Positions 39,239 through 50,195 of a stretch of DNA of 64,000 nt are shown here, in pieces. This DNA is from Cellulomonas wangsupingiae. Lineage in GTDB: Bacteria > Actinomycetota > Actinomycetes > Actinomycetales > Cellulomonadaceae. The number at the start of each line of letters is the position of its first letter. The first letter of the stretch is position 1. The stretch lies in contig NZ_CP101989.1 in NCBI RefSeq assembly GCF_024508275.1, positions 2,108,001-2,172,000 on the forward strand, in the 5' to 3' direction. A program made the position numbers and the translations under genes. The notes below the pieces were generated by a model. It was not told where the DNA came from, made no database searches, and saw only the letters and a program-made list of their open reading frames with translations.

Positions 39239-40126
39239 ATGCGGACCGACGGACCTGTGGTGATCGCGCTGGCGCACTCGCCGCACACCGAGGACACCCT
39301 CGCGTGGGGCATCACCGAGGCCGTGCGCATGGACCGGCCCGTGCGCCTCGTGGGCGTGGTGGACCTCCCCCGCGAGGCCGCCATGTGGGCCTGGGCCGTC
39401 GCCGTGCCCGACGCGACGGGTGCGGTCGCCGCCAAGGGGTACCTCGACGGGGTCGCGGACCGCGAGCAGGGCCGCCGGCCCGATCTGCGGGTCTCGACGG
39501 CCATCCTGCAGGGCGTGCCGGCCGCGGAGCTGCGGGCGGAGTCGCAGGACGCCTCGCTGCTCGTCGTCGGCGCCGGCGGCCGGGGACGCGGCCGCGTCTC
39601 GCGGGTCGCCGCGCACGTGGCCGCGCACGCGCAGTGCCCCGTCGCGGTCGTCCGGCCTCCGGTCGCACCCGACGGCACGGACGGTGCGCCGCGCGTGGTC
39701 GTCGGCGTCGACGGCTCGGCGACGTCCCTCGGCGCGGCGCACCTGGCCGCGGCCGCGGCGCGTGCCCGGGGCGCACAGCTGACCGTGGTGCACGTCCGTC
39801 CCACCGTGGCCGAGCCGTACGGCCCGGGGCTCGCCGCCCCCGAGCCGCCGGACGCGGGTCCCGCCCGTCAGGCGGCCGACGAGCTCGCCGCGCTGCTGCG
39901 GGAGCGGCACCCGGGCGTCGACGTGGAGGTCGTCGTCGTGGACGACGACCCCGCCCACGCGCTCGTGACCGCGTCGGGCGACGCCCAGCTCGTGGTCGTC
40001 GGGTCCCGCGGGCTCGGGGCGTTCCCCGGCATGCTCCTGGGCTCGGTGAGCAACGAGGTCGTCCGCACGGCGCTGTGCACCGTGCTGGTGACGCACGAGG
40101 TCATGGTCACCGAGCACGGTGCGTGA
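39239..40126 (+). CDS. Universal stress protein, tandem UspA domains
   Basis: About 295 residues with two UspA domains (residues ~5-142 and ~150-290). The second has VVVGVDGSATSLGAAHLAAA and the ATP-binding run VVGSRGLGAFPGMLLGSVSN. The first is more divergent (VVGAGGRGRGRVSRVAAHV). ATG with GAGGGGG upstream. A paralog with the same layout lies at 51207. Such tandem proteins are common in actinobacteria under hypoxia or stress. It is divergent from the sigma-ogt pair and convergent with an aldo/keto reductase. Confidence 0.92.
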   Translation: MRTDGPVVIALAHSPHTEDTLAWGITEAVRMDRPVRLVGVVDLPREAAMWAWAVAVPDATGAVAAKGYLDGVADREQGRRPDLRVSTAILQGVPAAELRAESQDASLLVVGAGGRGRGRVSRVAAHVAAHAQCPVAVVRPPVAPDGTDGAPRVVVGVDGSATSLGAAHLAAAAARARGAQLTVVHVRPTVAEPYGPGLAAPEPPDAGPARQAADELAALLRERHPGVDVEVVVVDDDPAHALVTASGDAQLVVVGSRGLGAFPGMLLGSVSNEVVRTALCTVLVTHEVMVTEHGA

Positions 40127-40135
40127 GCGTCCGCG

Positions 40136-40972
40136 TCACCGCATCTGCGAGAAGGCGGCCGTCGCCGGGTCGGCCCCGATCCGGGTGTGCGTCTCCAGGG
40201 CGTCGATCGCGGCGACGTCGTCGTCGGTCAGCTCGAACGAGAAGAGGTCGAGGTTCGAGCGGATGCGCTCGGGTGTGACGGACTTGGGGATGACGACGCG
40301 CCCGGCCTGCACGTGCCAGCGCAGGACGACCTGACCGGTCGTCACGCCGAGCCGCTCGGCCACCGACGTCACGGCGTCGGACTCCAGGTCCTTGCCCTGC
40401 CCCAGCGGCGAGTACGCCTCGACCGCGATGCCGTGCTGCGCCGACGCGTCCTGCGTGGGGCGCTGCTGGAAGGTCGGGTGCACCTCGACCTGGTTCACGG
40501 CGGGGACCACGTCCGTCTCGCGCACGAGGCGCTCGAGGTGGTCGGGCAGGAAGTTCGAGACGCCGATCGCCCGGACCGCGCCGTCGGCGAGCAGCTTCTC
40601 GAACGCCCGCCACGTCTCGACGTAGAGGTCCTTGCTGGGCACGGGCCAGTGGATGAGGTAGAGGTCGACGACGTCGAGACCGAGCGCCGCGCGGCTGTCC
40701 TCGAACGCCCGCAGCGCCTGCTCGTACCCCTGGTCGCCGTTGCGCAGCTTGGTGGTGACGAACACCTCGTCGCGGGGCAGGCCGCACGCGCGGACGGCGG
40801 CACCGACGCCCGCCTCGTTGTAGTAGCCGGCCGCGGTGTCGATGTGGCGGTACCCCGCCGCCAGCGCGTCCTCGACGGTCTGCTGGGTCTGCTCGGGCTT
40901 CACCTGGAAGGTCCCGAAGCCGACCTGCGGGATCTCGACGCCGTTGTTCAGGGTGATCGTGGGAGAGGTCAT
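40136..40972 (-). CDS. Aldo/keto reductase (2,5-diketo-gluconate reductase-like)
   Basis: 278 residues. N-terminus PTITLNNGVEIPQVGFGTFQ, catalytic Asp/Tyr in YRHIDTAAGYYNEAGVG, Lys in FVTTKLRNGDQG, His in LYLIHWPVPSKD, and cofactor part RVVIPKSVTPERIRSN. This is the AKR5-type group with NADPH-dependent reduction of aldehydes or ketosugars. It is unrelated in close family to the reductase at 5810. ATG at 40972 is the only start consistent with the family. It ends 10 bp from the convergent universal stress gene. Confidence 0.92.
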   Translation of the reverse strand: MTSPTITLNNGVEIPQVGFGTFQVKPEQTQQTVEDALAAGYRHIDTAAGYYNEAGVGAAVRACGLPRDEVFVTTKLRNGDQGYEQALRAFEDSRAALGLDVVDLYLIHWPVPSKDLYVETWRAFEKLLADGAVRAIGVSNFLPDHLERLVRETDVVPAVNQVEVHPTFQQRPTQDASAQHGIAVEAYSPLGQGKDLESDAVTSVAERLGVTTGQVVLRWHVQAGRVVIPKSVTPERIRSNLDLFSFELTDDDVAAIDALETHTRIGADPATAAFSQMR

Positions 40973-41074
40973 GCGCCATTTTCGCCGTGCCGGCAGCGGC
41001 CGCGCGCGCGGTGCCGCGCGCGGTGCGCGCTGCACCGCGCACGGCGTCCTCACGCCCGCGGTCGTGCGTCGTCT

Positions 41075-42379
41075 TCAGCCCGTCGGGGCCTCGCGGCCAC
41101 CGCGCCGGGAGACCACGACGACGGCCGCCGCGCCGAGCAGACCCACGACCGCCGACGTCGCCGCGATGCCGGAGTACCCCGCCAGCTGCAGCCCCACACC
41201 GGCGAGCAGCCCGCCGCCGGCCCCGGCGAGCGACATCATCGCGTCCGACAGCCCTTGCACCGCCACCCGGTCCGGCGGCGGCACGTCACCGCTGACGATG
41301 CTCGAGCCCGCGACCGTCGCGGCCGACCAGCCGAGCCCGACCAGGCCGAGCCCGACCGTCACGACGACGTGGTCGCCGCCCGCCGCGCCGCAGACGGCGG
41401 CACCGAGCACGAGGACGACGAGCCCCGTGACGAGCGTCGGGCGCGGGCCGACGGCGTCGGCCAGCAGGCCCATGAGCGGGGCGAAGGCGAACATCGCCCC
41501 CAGGTGGAGGCTGATCGTCACGCCGACCGCGGAGAGGGACCCTCCGTGGTCCTCCAGGTGCACGGAGGTCACCGACATCACGGCGACCATCACACCGTGC
41601 GCGGTCAGCACGCCGACCACGGCCGCGGCTGCACGAGGGTGCCGCCGCAGCGTCGCCACCGCGCGGCGCAGCGGCACGTGCTGCCGCGTCCCCGGGGCAC
41701 CGCTCAGGCGGCCCGCGACGTCCAGCGGGTCCGGCCGCAGCCCCACCTGGACCACCACGAGCGCGCCGAGCAGACCGGCGGCCACGAACACGAAGACGCC
41801 GGTCAGTGCCGGCAGGCCGGTGAGCCGCGCCACCGGCTCGTCGAGCTTCACGAGGTTGGGCCCGACGACGGCGCCGACGGTGCTCGCCCAGACGACCACC
41901 GACAGGTCGCGCGAGCGCGTGGCCGGCGTCGACAGGTCCGTGGCGGCGAAGCGGGACTGCAGCGCGACCGATGCCCCGACGCCCAGCAGGGCGCCGGCGA
42001 CGAGCAGGAGGGGGAAGAACGCGAGCACGGCGGCGAGCACGATGCCGGCGGCGCCCGCCGTGGCGAGCGCCAGACCCGTGGACAGCGCGCGCCGGCGGCC
42101 GTGCGCGACGGCGAGGCGTGCGAGCGCCAGGGACCCCAGGGCGGCGCCGAGCGTCGAGGCGGTCGTCACGGACCCGGCCCAGGCCCGGGCGCCGGACAGC
42201 TCCACGGCCAGCAGCGACCCGACCGACACGACCGACCCCGCGGCCAGTCCCCCGAGCACCTGCGCCGCCGCGAGGACCGCGAGGGTCCGTCGGCGCAGTC
42301 CGTCGACGTCGACGGACGCGCCCGTCGGTCCGGGCCGTCCGGCGGCCAGGGGTGTCGTGCCGTCGTCACGCGTGGTCAC
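41075..42379 (-). CDS. MFS transporter
   Basis: 434 residues with about 12 hydrophobic helices in two halves, separated by a polar loop (PLDVAGRLSGAPGTRQHVPL). Motif A-like sequences: ARLAVAHGRRRALSTGLAL after helix 2 and GLLADAVGPRPTLVTGLVV after helix 8. It belongs to the major facilitator superfamily drug/metabolite exporters; substrate unknown. GTG at 42379 has TAGCGT 6 nt before it. It lies downstream of sdhB on the same strand but appears separately transcribed. Confidence 0.88.
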   Translation of the reverse strand: MTTRDDGTTPLAAGRPGPTGASVDVDGLRRRTLAVLAAAQVLGGLAAGSVVSVGSLLAVELSGARAWAGSVTTASTLGAALGSLALARLAVAHGRRRALSTGLALATAGAAGIVLAAVLAFFPLLLVAGALLGVGASVALQSRFAATDLSTPATRSRDLSVVVWASTVGAVVGPNLVKLDEPVARLTGLPALTGVFVFVAAGLLGALVVVQVGLRPDPLDVAGRLSGAPGTRQHVPLRRAVATLRRHPRAAAAVVGVLTAHGVMVAVMSVTSVHLEDHGGSLSAVGVTISLHLGAMFAFAPLMGLLADAVGPRPTLVTGLVVLVLGAAVCGAAGGDHVVVTVGLGLVGLGWSAATVAGSSIVSGDVPPPDRVAVQGLSDAMMSLAGAGGGLLAGVGLQLAGYSGIAATSAVVGLLGAAAVVVVSRRGGREAPTG

Positions 42380-42385
42380 GCCGCG

Positions 42386-42391
42386 ACGCTA
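42386..42391 (-). promoter_or_regulatory. -10 hexamer for leaderless MFS transcript
   Basis: Minus-strand TAGCGT lies 6 nt before the GTG at 42379. Confidence 0.45.
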
Positions 42392-42432
42392 ACGCACCGA
42401 CCGCGGGAGCCCGGGGCGTCGCCGGGTGGGCG

Positions 42433-43178
42433 TCAGCTCGCGCGGCCCCGCAGGAACGCCCGCATGCGCTCCTTGCCGACCGCGGCGATCGCGGTCAACG
42501 GGATGCCCGCAGGGCACACCACCGCGCACTCGCCGTACGTGGAGCACGGCCCGAAGTCGTGCTCCATCTGGTCGACCATCGCCACCGCCCGCCGCCCGCG
42601 CTCCTGGCGCGTCTGCGGGAGCGCCGCCAGGTGCGTGAGCTTGGCGCCCGTGAACAGGGACGCGGAGCCGTTGGGGCACGCGGCGACGCAGGCGCCGCAC
42701 CCGATGCACGCCGCGAAGTCCAGCGCCATCTCCGCGGTCTCGTGGTCGACGCGCGTGGTGTCCGCGTCCGGTGCCGTCCCGGCGTCGACCGCCACGTGCC
42801 CGCCGGCCTGGATGACGCGGTCGAGCGCCGAGCGGTCCACCACCAGGTCCTTGAGGACCGGGAACGCCGCCGAGCGCAGCGGCTCCAGCACGATGCGGTC
42901 CCCGTCCGCGAACGACCGGACGTGCTGCTCGCACGACGGGGTGTTCGCCTGCGGCCCGTGGGGCCGGCCGTCGACGTTCACGCCGCAGCACCCGCAGATG
43001 CCCTCGCGGCAGTCGGACTCGAACGCGACCGGCTCGCGGCCCTCGGCGACGAGCTGGTCGTTGAGCCGGTCGAGCAGCTCCAGCAGCGTCATCTCCGCCG
43101 TCGCGTCCGTGACGACGTACGTCTCGAACGCGCCGGGCGACGACGCGTCGGGCTGCCGCCACACGTCCAGGGTGAGCC

Positions 43179-43182
<4 letters not shown>
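42433..43182 (-). CDS. sdhB: Succinate dehydrogenase iron-sulfur subunit
   Basis: 249 residues. The [2Fe-2S] ligands are in CREGICGCCGVNVDG plus a later Cys (NTPSCEQHV). The [4Fe-4S] set is CIGCGACVAACPNG and the [3Fe-4S] set is CSTYGECAVVCPAG. It carries electrons from SdhA flavin to the membrane quinone site. The ATG overlaps the sdhA stop (ATGA). This subunit type belongs to the B-type (one-membrane-subunit) succinate:quinone oxidoreductases common in actinobacteria. Confidence 0.95.
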
Positions 43183-45205
<2,023 letters not shown>

Positions 45206-45209
<4 letters not shown>

Positions 45210-45952
45210 GCCACCAGTCCCGTCAGCACGGCGACCGGGATGAGCATGTTGCCCACGAGCACCAGCAGGCCCGCGATCCCGGCGACCGCCGCCCCCGTGG
45301 CCCGCAGCCGCCGACCGGTGGCGCCGAGGTCGTTGACCACGCTCCACAGCCCGTGGGCGAGATGCAGGAACAGCGTGCCGATCGCGAGCAGGTAGAACGC
45401 GGCGACGACGGGCCGCTGGAAGGAGTGCACGAGGTTGGCGTACGCCTCGCCGCGCGCGAACTCGGCGGTGGCCGCGGGCTGCGTGCCGGTCGTCAGGTCG
45501 AGGACGTGGAAGACCACGAAGAACAGCAGGGCCGTGCCGGTGACGAGCATGCTGCGGGCCTGGAAGCTGCGGAAGCTGCGCAGCCCCTGCCGGCGGTGGG
45601 GCCCGCGTGCGACGCGGGCCCGGTGCCGCAGCACCACCGCGGCCCAGACGTGCGCCACCAGGCACACGAGCAGCGTCACACGGAAGATCCAGATGAACCA
45701 GCCGTGCGGCACGAGCGGTGCGAGCAGGTCCTCGTGCAGCCAGTGCGCGTAGCCGTCGAAGTCCGCGGGGCCGAGGAACACCTTGAGGTTGCCGACCAGG
45801 TGCACCACGACGAAGAGCGCGAAGACCGTCCCCGTCACGGCCATCACCGCCTTGAGCACCCAGGTCGCCGGCCGTGGCGGCGGGCTCGTGGCGGGCCGCG
45901 CGACGGCGGGGACGCGATCGGGCTCGGGACGCGTGCTGATCGGGACTGCCAC
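45206..45952 (-). CDS. sdhC: Succinate dehydrogenase cytochrome b subunit
   Basis: 248 residues with five membrane helices and histidines placed for two hemes: VFALFVVVHLVGNLKVFLG, FIWIFRVTLLVCLVAHVWAA, LLFFVVFHVLDLTT and FLHLAHGLWSVVND. A single fused membrane subunit is typical of B-type complexes, which may couple succinate oxidation to proton movement. The GTG at 45952 has CGGAGGT 6 nt upstream; longer starts up to 45979 lack this. It leads the sdhCAB operon. Confidence 0.93.
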
Positions 45953-46278
45953 CGCTGACCTCCGTGTGACGGACGCCACGGGGGTGCGGGCGTCCAGCGT
46001 CCCGACACTCCCATTCCCCGCCGCGGCCCAGGTGGGACAGGAGTCCCCCGCCGGTCGGGCCGCCCCCGTCGTCGGGGCGGGTTTGTCGTCGTTGTCTGTC
46101 GGGGCACTCGGCGCCAGGTTCCGTTATCTCCCGATGGGGCCACCTGGGGCGGATCGCCCGTTCCGACCGGTCCGGACCCTGACCGCACCGGGGCGCCGCT
46201 GCCCGGGCGGCCAGCGGCGTCCCGTGCGATGCTCGACGACCACCGGAGCAGACCCGTCACCCACCCGGAGGCCCCCCG
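45953..46278. other. Divergent intergenic region, sdhC / DUF2231 gene
   Basis: About 326 bp with no gene. It must hold the sdh promoter on the minus strand. A hairpin CCGCCCC-(7 nt)-GGGGCGG occurs at 46060-46080, and minus-strand GAGATAACGG near 46124-46133 could be a -10 region. No clear -35 partner or regulator box was recognised. Confidence 0.45.
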
Positions 46279-46917
46279 ATGAGCCACGCCGACGACCGCA
46301 CCTCCCCCGCGCTGCGAGCCGCGCGCTCCCTCGAGAGCTCGGACGCGTTCGACGCCGTCATCGAGCGCTGGCAGCCCCGCGTCGCGGCCGCGCTGGAGCG
46401 TCGACCCGAGCTCGCCGCACGGCTGCACGGCCGTGACCTCGGGCACGCGCTCCACCCGCTGATGACCGACCTGCCGCTGGGTCTGTGGATGTCCGCCACC
46501 ACGCTGGACCTCGTGGGCGGCGACTCGGCCCGGCCCCATGCCGAGCGGCTGCTCGGGCTCGGCGTCCTGGCCGCCCTGCCGACCTCCCTCACCGGGCTGG
46601 CCGACTGGGCCGTGTCCGGCCGCCGCACGCAGCGCGTCGGGACCGCGCACGCCGCCCTCAACTCCGTGGCGCTCGGCCTGTACGCGGGGTCCTGGGCCCT
46701 GCGGCGCCGCGGAGCGCACTCGGCCGGCGTGGTGGCGTCCCTGCTCGCGACAGGCGTGGTGTCGGCCAGCGGCTACCTGGGCGGGCACATGTCGTTCCGC
46801 CTCGGCGCACCGCCGCGCCACCACAGCGGGCCGGCGACCACGCGCACCGTGCCGGACGCGGACGAGGCGGACGTGGCGACCGCCCCGGGACCGCCCAGCA
46901 CGGCCCCGGACGCGTAG
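46279..46917 (+). CDS. DUF2231 membrane protein
   Basis: 212 residues. The N-terminal polar part includes GHALHPLMTDLPLGLWMSAT, the family's opening HP-x3-DLP motif. It is followed by four membrane helices (LGLGVLAALPTSLTGLADWA, TAHAALNSVALGLYAGSWAL, AGVVASLLATGVVSASGYLG). A short charged tail ends it. DUF2231 proteins often accompany Rieske or heme proteins; here it stands alone. ATG with CCGGAGG upstream. Confidence 0.87.
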   Translation: MSHADDRTSPALRAARSLESSDAFDAVIERWQPRVAAALERRPELAARLHGRDLGHALHPLMTDLPLGLWMSATTLDLVGGDSARPHAERLLGLGVLAALPTSLTGLADWAVSGRRTQRVGTAHAALNSVALGLYAGSWALRRRGAHSAGVVASLLATGVVSASGYLGGHMSFRLGAPPRHHSGPATTRTVPDADEADVATAPGPPSTAPDA

Positions 46918-46963
46918 CCGGGCGCCCGCGAGCGCCCGTACCGGCGCCGGGCCTCCGGTTCCG

Positions 46964-47644
46964 TCACCCGTCGTGCCGGGGACGCGCCGGCCCGGCGCCG
47001 GCGAGCAGCGCGCGCACCTGGTCGTCCGAAGGGGCCGCGAAGTCCACGTACTCGTGCCCCACGGCCCGGAAGCGCCGCGGCCGGCGCACGCAGACCACGT
47101 CGTCGGCCGTCCGGGCGACTGCTGCCACGGCCTGCGCGGGCCCGACGGGGACGGCGACCACGATGCGCGCCGGGCCGTGGCGGCGGACCGCGGCGACAGC
47201 GGCACGGACGGTCGCCCCCGTGGCGATGCCGTCGTCGACGAGGACGACCACCCGCCCGGTCACACCCGGCGGGCGACGACCGCCGCGGTAGGCGATCTCC
47301 CGACGCCGCAGCTCGACGAGCTCGGCACGGTGCACGGCGCGGAACTCCTCGGCGCCGACGTGCCCGCGCGCCTCGATCCGGTGCTCGTGGACGAGCTCGA
47401 CGTCGTCACCGATACCGGCGATCGCACCCATCGCCACCTCGGGGTGGCCGGGCAGGCCGAGCTTGCGGACGACGACGACGTCGAGCGGCGCACCGAGCGC
47501 CTGCGCGACGGGCGCGGCGACCGGGACCCCGCCGCGGGGCAGCGCGAGCACGACGACGCGCTCGCCCGCGAGGTGCGCCAGGTGCCCCGCGAGGTCCTGC
47601 CCCGCCGCGGCCCGGTCCGCGTACGGTCTCGCGCTCGCAGCCAT
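46964..47644 (-). CDS. Phosphoribosyltransferase family protein
   Basis: 226 residues. PRPP-binding motif in VVVLVDDGIATGATVRAAVA, with an upstream flexible-loop region (VRKLGLPGHPEVAMGAIAGI) and the start DLAGHLAHLAGERVVVLALP RGG typical of the stand-alone PRTase group often found near stress genes. Substrate base unknown. ATG at 47644 preferred over further upstream starts because the family N-terminus begins soon after. It lies downstream of the catalase gene, separated by a hairpin terminator. Confidence 0.87.
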   Translation of the reverse strand: MAASARPYADRAAAGQDLAGHLAHLAGERVVVLALPRGGVPVAAPVAQALGAPLDVVVVRKLGLPGHPEVAMGAIAGIGDDVELVHEHRIEARGHVGAEEFRAVHRAELVELRRREIAYRGGRRPPGVTGRVVVLVDDGIATGATVRAAVAAVRRHGPARIVVAVPVGPAQAVAAVARTADDVVCVRRPRRFRAVGHEYVDFAAPSDDQVRALLAGAGPARPRHDG

Positions 47645-47732
47645 GCACCCACTCCCCCACGCCGCACCGCCGAGCACCGCGACGACGCGCCCGCACCTGA
47701 CGTGCCAGGCGGTCTCGGGCCCGTCGCCGGCT

Positions 47733-47765
47733 CCCCCGGGTCCTCGGGACCCGACGACCCGGGGG
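47733..47765 (-). terminator. Hairpin terminator after manganese catalase
   Basis: Perfect 10-bp arms CCCCCGGGTC / GACCCGGGGG (47733-47742, 47756-47765). An alternative inner stem GGGTCC/GGACCC also exists. It begins 19 nt past the catalase stop. Confidence 0.7.
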
Positions 47766-47783
47766 TGCCGCGTGCCGGGTGCC

Positions 47784-48737
47784 CTAGGCGGGCAGCGGCC
47801 CGTAGATCGGCTGGACCTCGGCCATCTCGATGTCGGCCGTCGCCTGGATCAGCGCGAGGAGCTCGGGGTCCAGGCCGGGCGCGAACTCCTCGAAGCGCTC
47901 CTCGGCGATGGTCAGCGGCACACCGGCCGGCGCCTGCTCGCTGGCGTCGAGCTGGGTGCCGTCGTTCGACGGCGACATGCCCTGGAAGATCCTGCCCGCC
48001 TCCGACGCCGCGGTGAGGTCGAAGGAGTACTGCTTGCTCTGCAGCCCGAGGTCCAGGAGCTTCTTGACCTCGGGGAACTTCTCCGCGTTCGTCTTGGGGA
48101 TGGGCAGGAGCTTGCCCCAGTCGACGCCGAGGGTCTCCAACGCGCGGGCGTAGGCGTTCTCGTGCGCCTGGTCCCGGACGATGAGGTACGAGATCGTCGA
48201 CCTGGCGGTCTTGTTGTCCGTCATCTCGTAGATCCGGCACTTCTGCAGCCGGCCGGTCGACTCGAGCATGAGGTTGTAGAGCAGGTCGAGCACGAGGTTG
48301 CCCGAGTTGTAGACGTACGACCCGCTCCACGGGTTGCCGGCCGCGTCCACCGGCAGCGCGCCCTGGGCCGCGACGAGGTAGTGGTGGATGTTGCTCTCGT
48401 CCAGCGCGATCCCCAGGGGCGTGGCCCCGTCGGCGCCGGGCTTGTCGAGCGGGTCGGTCTTCTTGCCCTGGTACCGGGGCGAACCGTCCAGGAGCCGGGC
48501 GATGGTCGTCCCGATCAGCTCGACGTGGCTGATCTCCTCCGTCCCGATGCCCTGCAGCAGGTCGCGGTAGGGCTTGCCGGACGGGCCCCGGAAGTTGATG
48601 CTCTGGAACAGGTACTGCATCATCGTCCGCATCTCGCCGAACTGCCCGCCGAGCCCCTCCTGGAGCGCGTTGGCGGCGGCCGGGTCCGGCTCGTCGGGGA
48701 CGATCTCGTTGATCAGGCGCTGGACGTGCAGGTACAT
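47784..48737 (-). CDS. Manganese catalase
   Basis: 317 residues of the non-heme dimanganese catalase family. Metal ligands are in GGQFGEMRTMMQYLFQS, the block GTEEISHVELIGTTIA, LMLESTGRLQKCRIYEM and VRDQAHENAYARALE. It breaks down hydrogen peroxide in the cytoplasm. The stop is TAG, rare among neighbours. The ATG at 48737 has GGAAGAGG 7 nt upstream; an ATG further up would add unrelated residues. It lies 95 bp after a DUF899 gene on the same strand, so the two may form a redox-stress unit. Confidence 0.95.
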   Translation of the reverse strand: MYLHVQRLINEIVPDEPDPAAANALQEGLGGQFGEMRTMMQYLFQSINFRGPSGKPYRDLLQGIGTEEISHVELIGTTIARLLDGSPRYQGKKTDPLDKPGADGATPLGIALDESNIHHYLVAAQGALPVDAAGNPWSGSYVYNSGNLVLDLLYNLMLESTGRLQKCRIYEMTDNKTARSTISYLIVRDQAHENAYARALETLGVDWGKLLPIPKTNAEKFPEVKKLLDLGLQSKQYSFDLTAASEAGRIFQGMSPSNDGTQLDASEQAPAGVPLTIAEERFEEFAPGLDPELLALIQATADIEMAEVQPIYGPLPA

Positions 48738-48832
48738 GGCGAGCCTCTTCCTGTGGTCCGGTGGGGCCTCCACCTTGTTCCCCTTCGTCGGGTTCGGCAT
48801 CTTGGGGCGCCCCCGCGTGCCGCCGTCGGACG

Positions 48833-49615
48833 TCAGTGGTGGTGCCCGTGCCGCCCGAGCGTGTCCACCGCGGTCGCGCCGGGACGGGTCCACTGCGGCA
48901 CGGGCCGGCTCGTGGGCCCCCACCCCGCGTTCCCGTCGGCGTCGGACCTCCAGTACCAGCAGGGCCCGTTGCCCTCGGGCCAGCCGTCCGGGTTCTCCTG
49001 CCACGCCTCCCCGCGGCCGTAGGGCGTGAGGTCGAGCAGGGCGAACGACGGACCGGCGACCTCGGTGCCGCGACCCGTCGTGTCGTACGTCAGGTAGACC
49101 TGGTCCCCGTCGCGCAGGAAGCACGTGAGGTGGCCCATCTCGCCGCCGACGGGCTCGTCGAGGCCGCGCACGGAGTACCAGGGCTGGGTGTAGCCCATGA
49201 AGTCGACGTACCGGGCGACCTCGTCCCACGGGCCGGTCGTCAGGATCGCGAACGACACCCCGCGGGCGTTGAGGTAGACGGCGTCCTTCTGCTGCCACGC
49301 CGTGACGGTGCAGCCCTCGCACTGCCCCTGGGGCGGCGCGCCGTCGTGCCACATGTGCTTGTAGACGACGAGCTCGTCGCGTCCCTGGAACAGGTCGCGG
49401 AACGGGACGGGCCCCTCGGGCCCGACGAGCTCGAGGTCCGGGTCGAGCTCGACCATCGGCAGCCGTCGGCGGTCGGCCGCGAGCGCGTCGCCGGCTCGGG
49501 TGTGCGCCTTCTCGCGGACGAGGAGCTCGTCGCGCGCGGCCTGCCAGGTCGCCTGGTCGACCACGGGCGGGCGACCAGGGCGTGAGGTGGTGGGTGCGTC
49601 GTTCAAGGTCGTCAT
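48833..49615 (-). CDS. DUF899 thioredoxin-like protein
   Basis: 260 residues. DUF899 signatures: ELLVREKAHTRAGDALAADR, RRLPMVELDPDLELVGPEG, DLFQGRDELVVYKHMWHDG, then CEGCTVTAWQQKDAVYLNAR with a CxxC pair, and GFMGYTQPWYSVRG-like text (VDFMGYTQPWYSVRG). The fold is thioredoxin-like; function is unproven. The His-rich end HGHHH may bind metal. ATG at 49615 has GAGAG upstream. Next to manganese catalase, an oxidative-stress role is plausible. Confidence 0.88.
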   Translation of the reverse strand: MTTLNDAPTTSRPGRPPVVDQATWQAARDELLVREKAHTRAGDALAADRRRLPMVELDPDLELVGPEGPVPFRDLFQGRDELVVYKHMWHDGAPPQGQCEGCTVTAWQQKDAVYLNARGVSFAILTTGPWDEVARYVDFMGYTQPWYSVRGLDEPVGGEMGHLTCFLRDGDQVYLTYDTTGRGTEVAGPSFALLDLTPYGRGEAWQENPDGWPEGNGPCWYWRSDADGNAGWGPTSRPVPQWTRPGATAVDTLGRHGHHH

Positions 49616-49902
49616 GATCTCTCCGCGGGGCTGTCCGTGCCGGGGTGGGAGGCCGGCGTCCGTCGACGGTCACCAGGTCTGACCGGTGTCGGTGGGTGAA
49701 CTCATCGCTCGGGTGGCGCCGGCCTCGCGCGCTGCCGGGACCTGGGGAGCTCCGGCACCCGCAACCCCCCGGCCAGAACGCTGCCCGTCTCCGTCGCGAC
49801 CGCCATGGTTGGCCTTCACGGTGACCATTTCGCTACCCCACTGGCTGTGAGGGGGGTGGGCCTCTTGACTTCATCGCTAGCGCAGGACTGCGCGCCACGC
49901 CT
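49616..49902. other. Intergenic region without recognised gene
   Basis: About 290 bp upstream of the DUF899 gene. It is less GC-biased from 49810 onward. TTGACT at 49865-49870 could be a -35 box, but no good -10 follows. No gene found. Confidence 0.4.
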
Positions 49903-50139
49903 GTGCGTGAAGGGCATCGACTGAAGACCCGGGAGGCTCATCTGCGTCGCGTCCTCGCCTACCTCGTCGAGGACGCCGTTGTGATCGACGGGAACGGGAT
50001 CCGGCAAGCCGGGTTTCATCGGGTCGCACGCCTCGTCGACCCGCAAATGGAACGCCCCATCTTCGCCGAAATGGCTCAGCGGGTCGCGATTCGCCGTCGA
50101 GGCGTGTCTTTCACCGACGTGCCCGGCGAGCGCGCCTGA
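49903..50139 (+). CDS. Possible small hypothetical protein
   Basis: A 78-residue frame (LKTREAHLRRVLAYLVEDAV, VIDGNGIRQAGFHRVARLVD, PIFAEMAQRVAIRRRGVSF) with a protein-like composition, but third-position GC clearly lower than neighbours. GTG start without a ribosome site. It could be a small foreign gene or a remnant. I recognise no family. Confidence 0.3.
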   Translation: MREGHRLKTREAHLRRVLAYLVEDAVVIDGNGIRQAGFHRVARLVDPQMERPIFAEMAQRVAIRRRGVSFTDVPGERA

Positions 50140-50195
50140 GGGCTTGCCGTTTCCGCAGTGCGATCTGGTGGCGGGGAACGAGCCTGACCCGCGGA

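Noticed and set aside
49816-50046. Minus-strand 76-residue frame
   Set aside because: Low-complexity reading with no start signal, opposite a better plus-strand frame.
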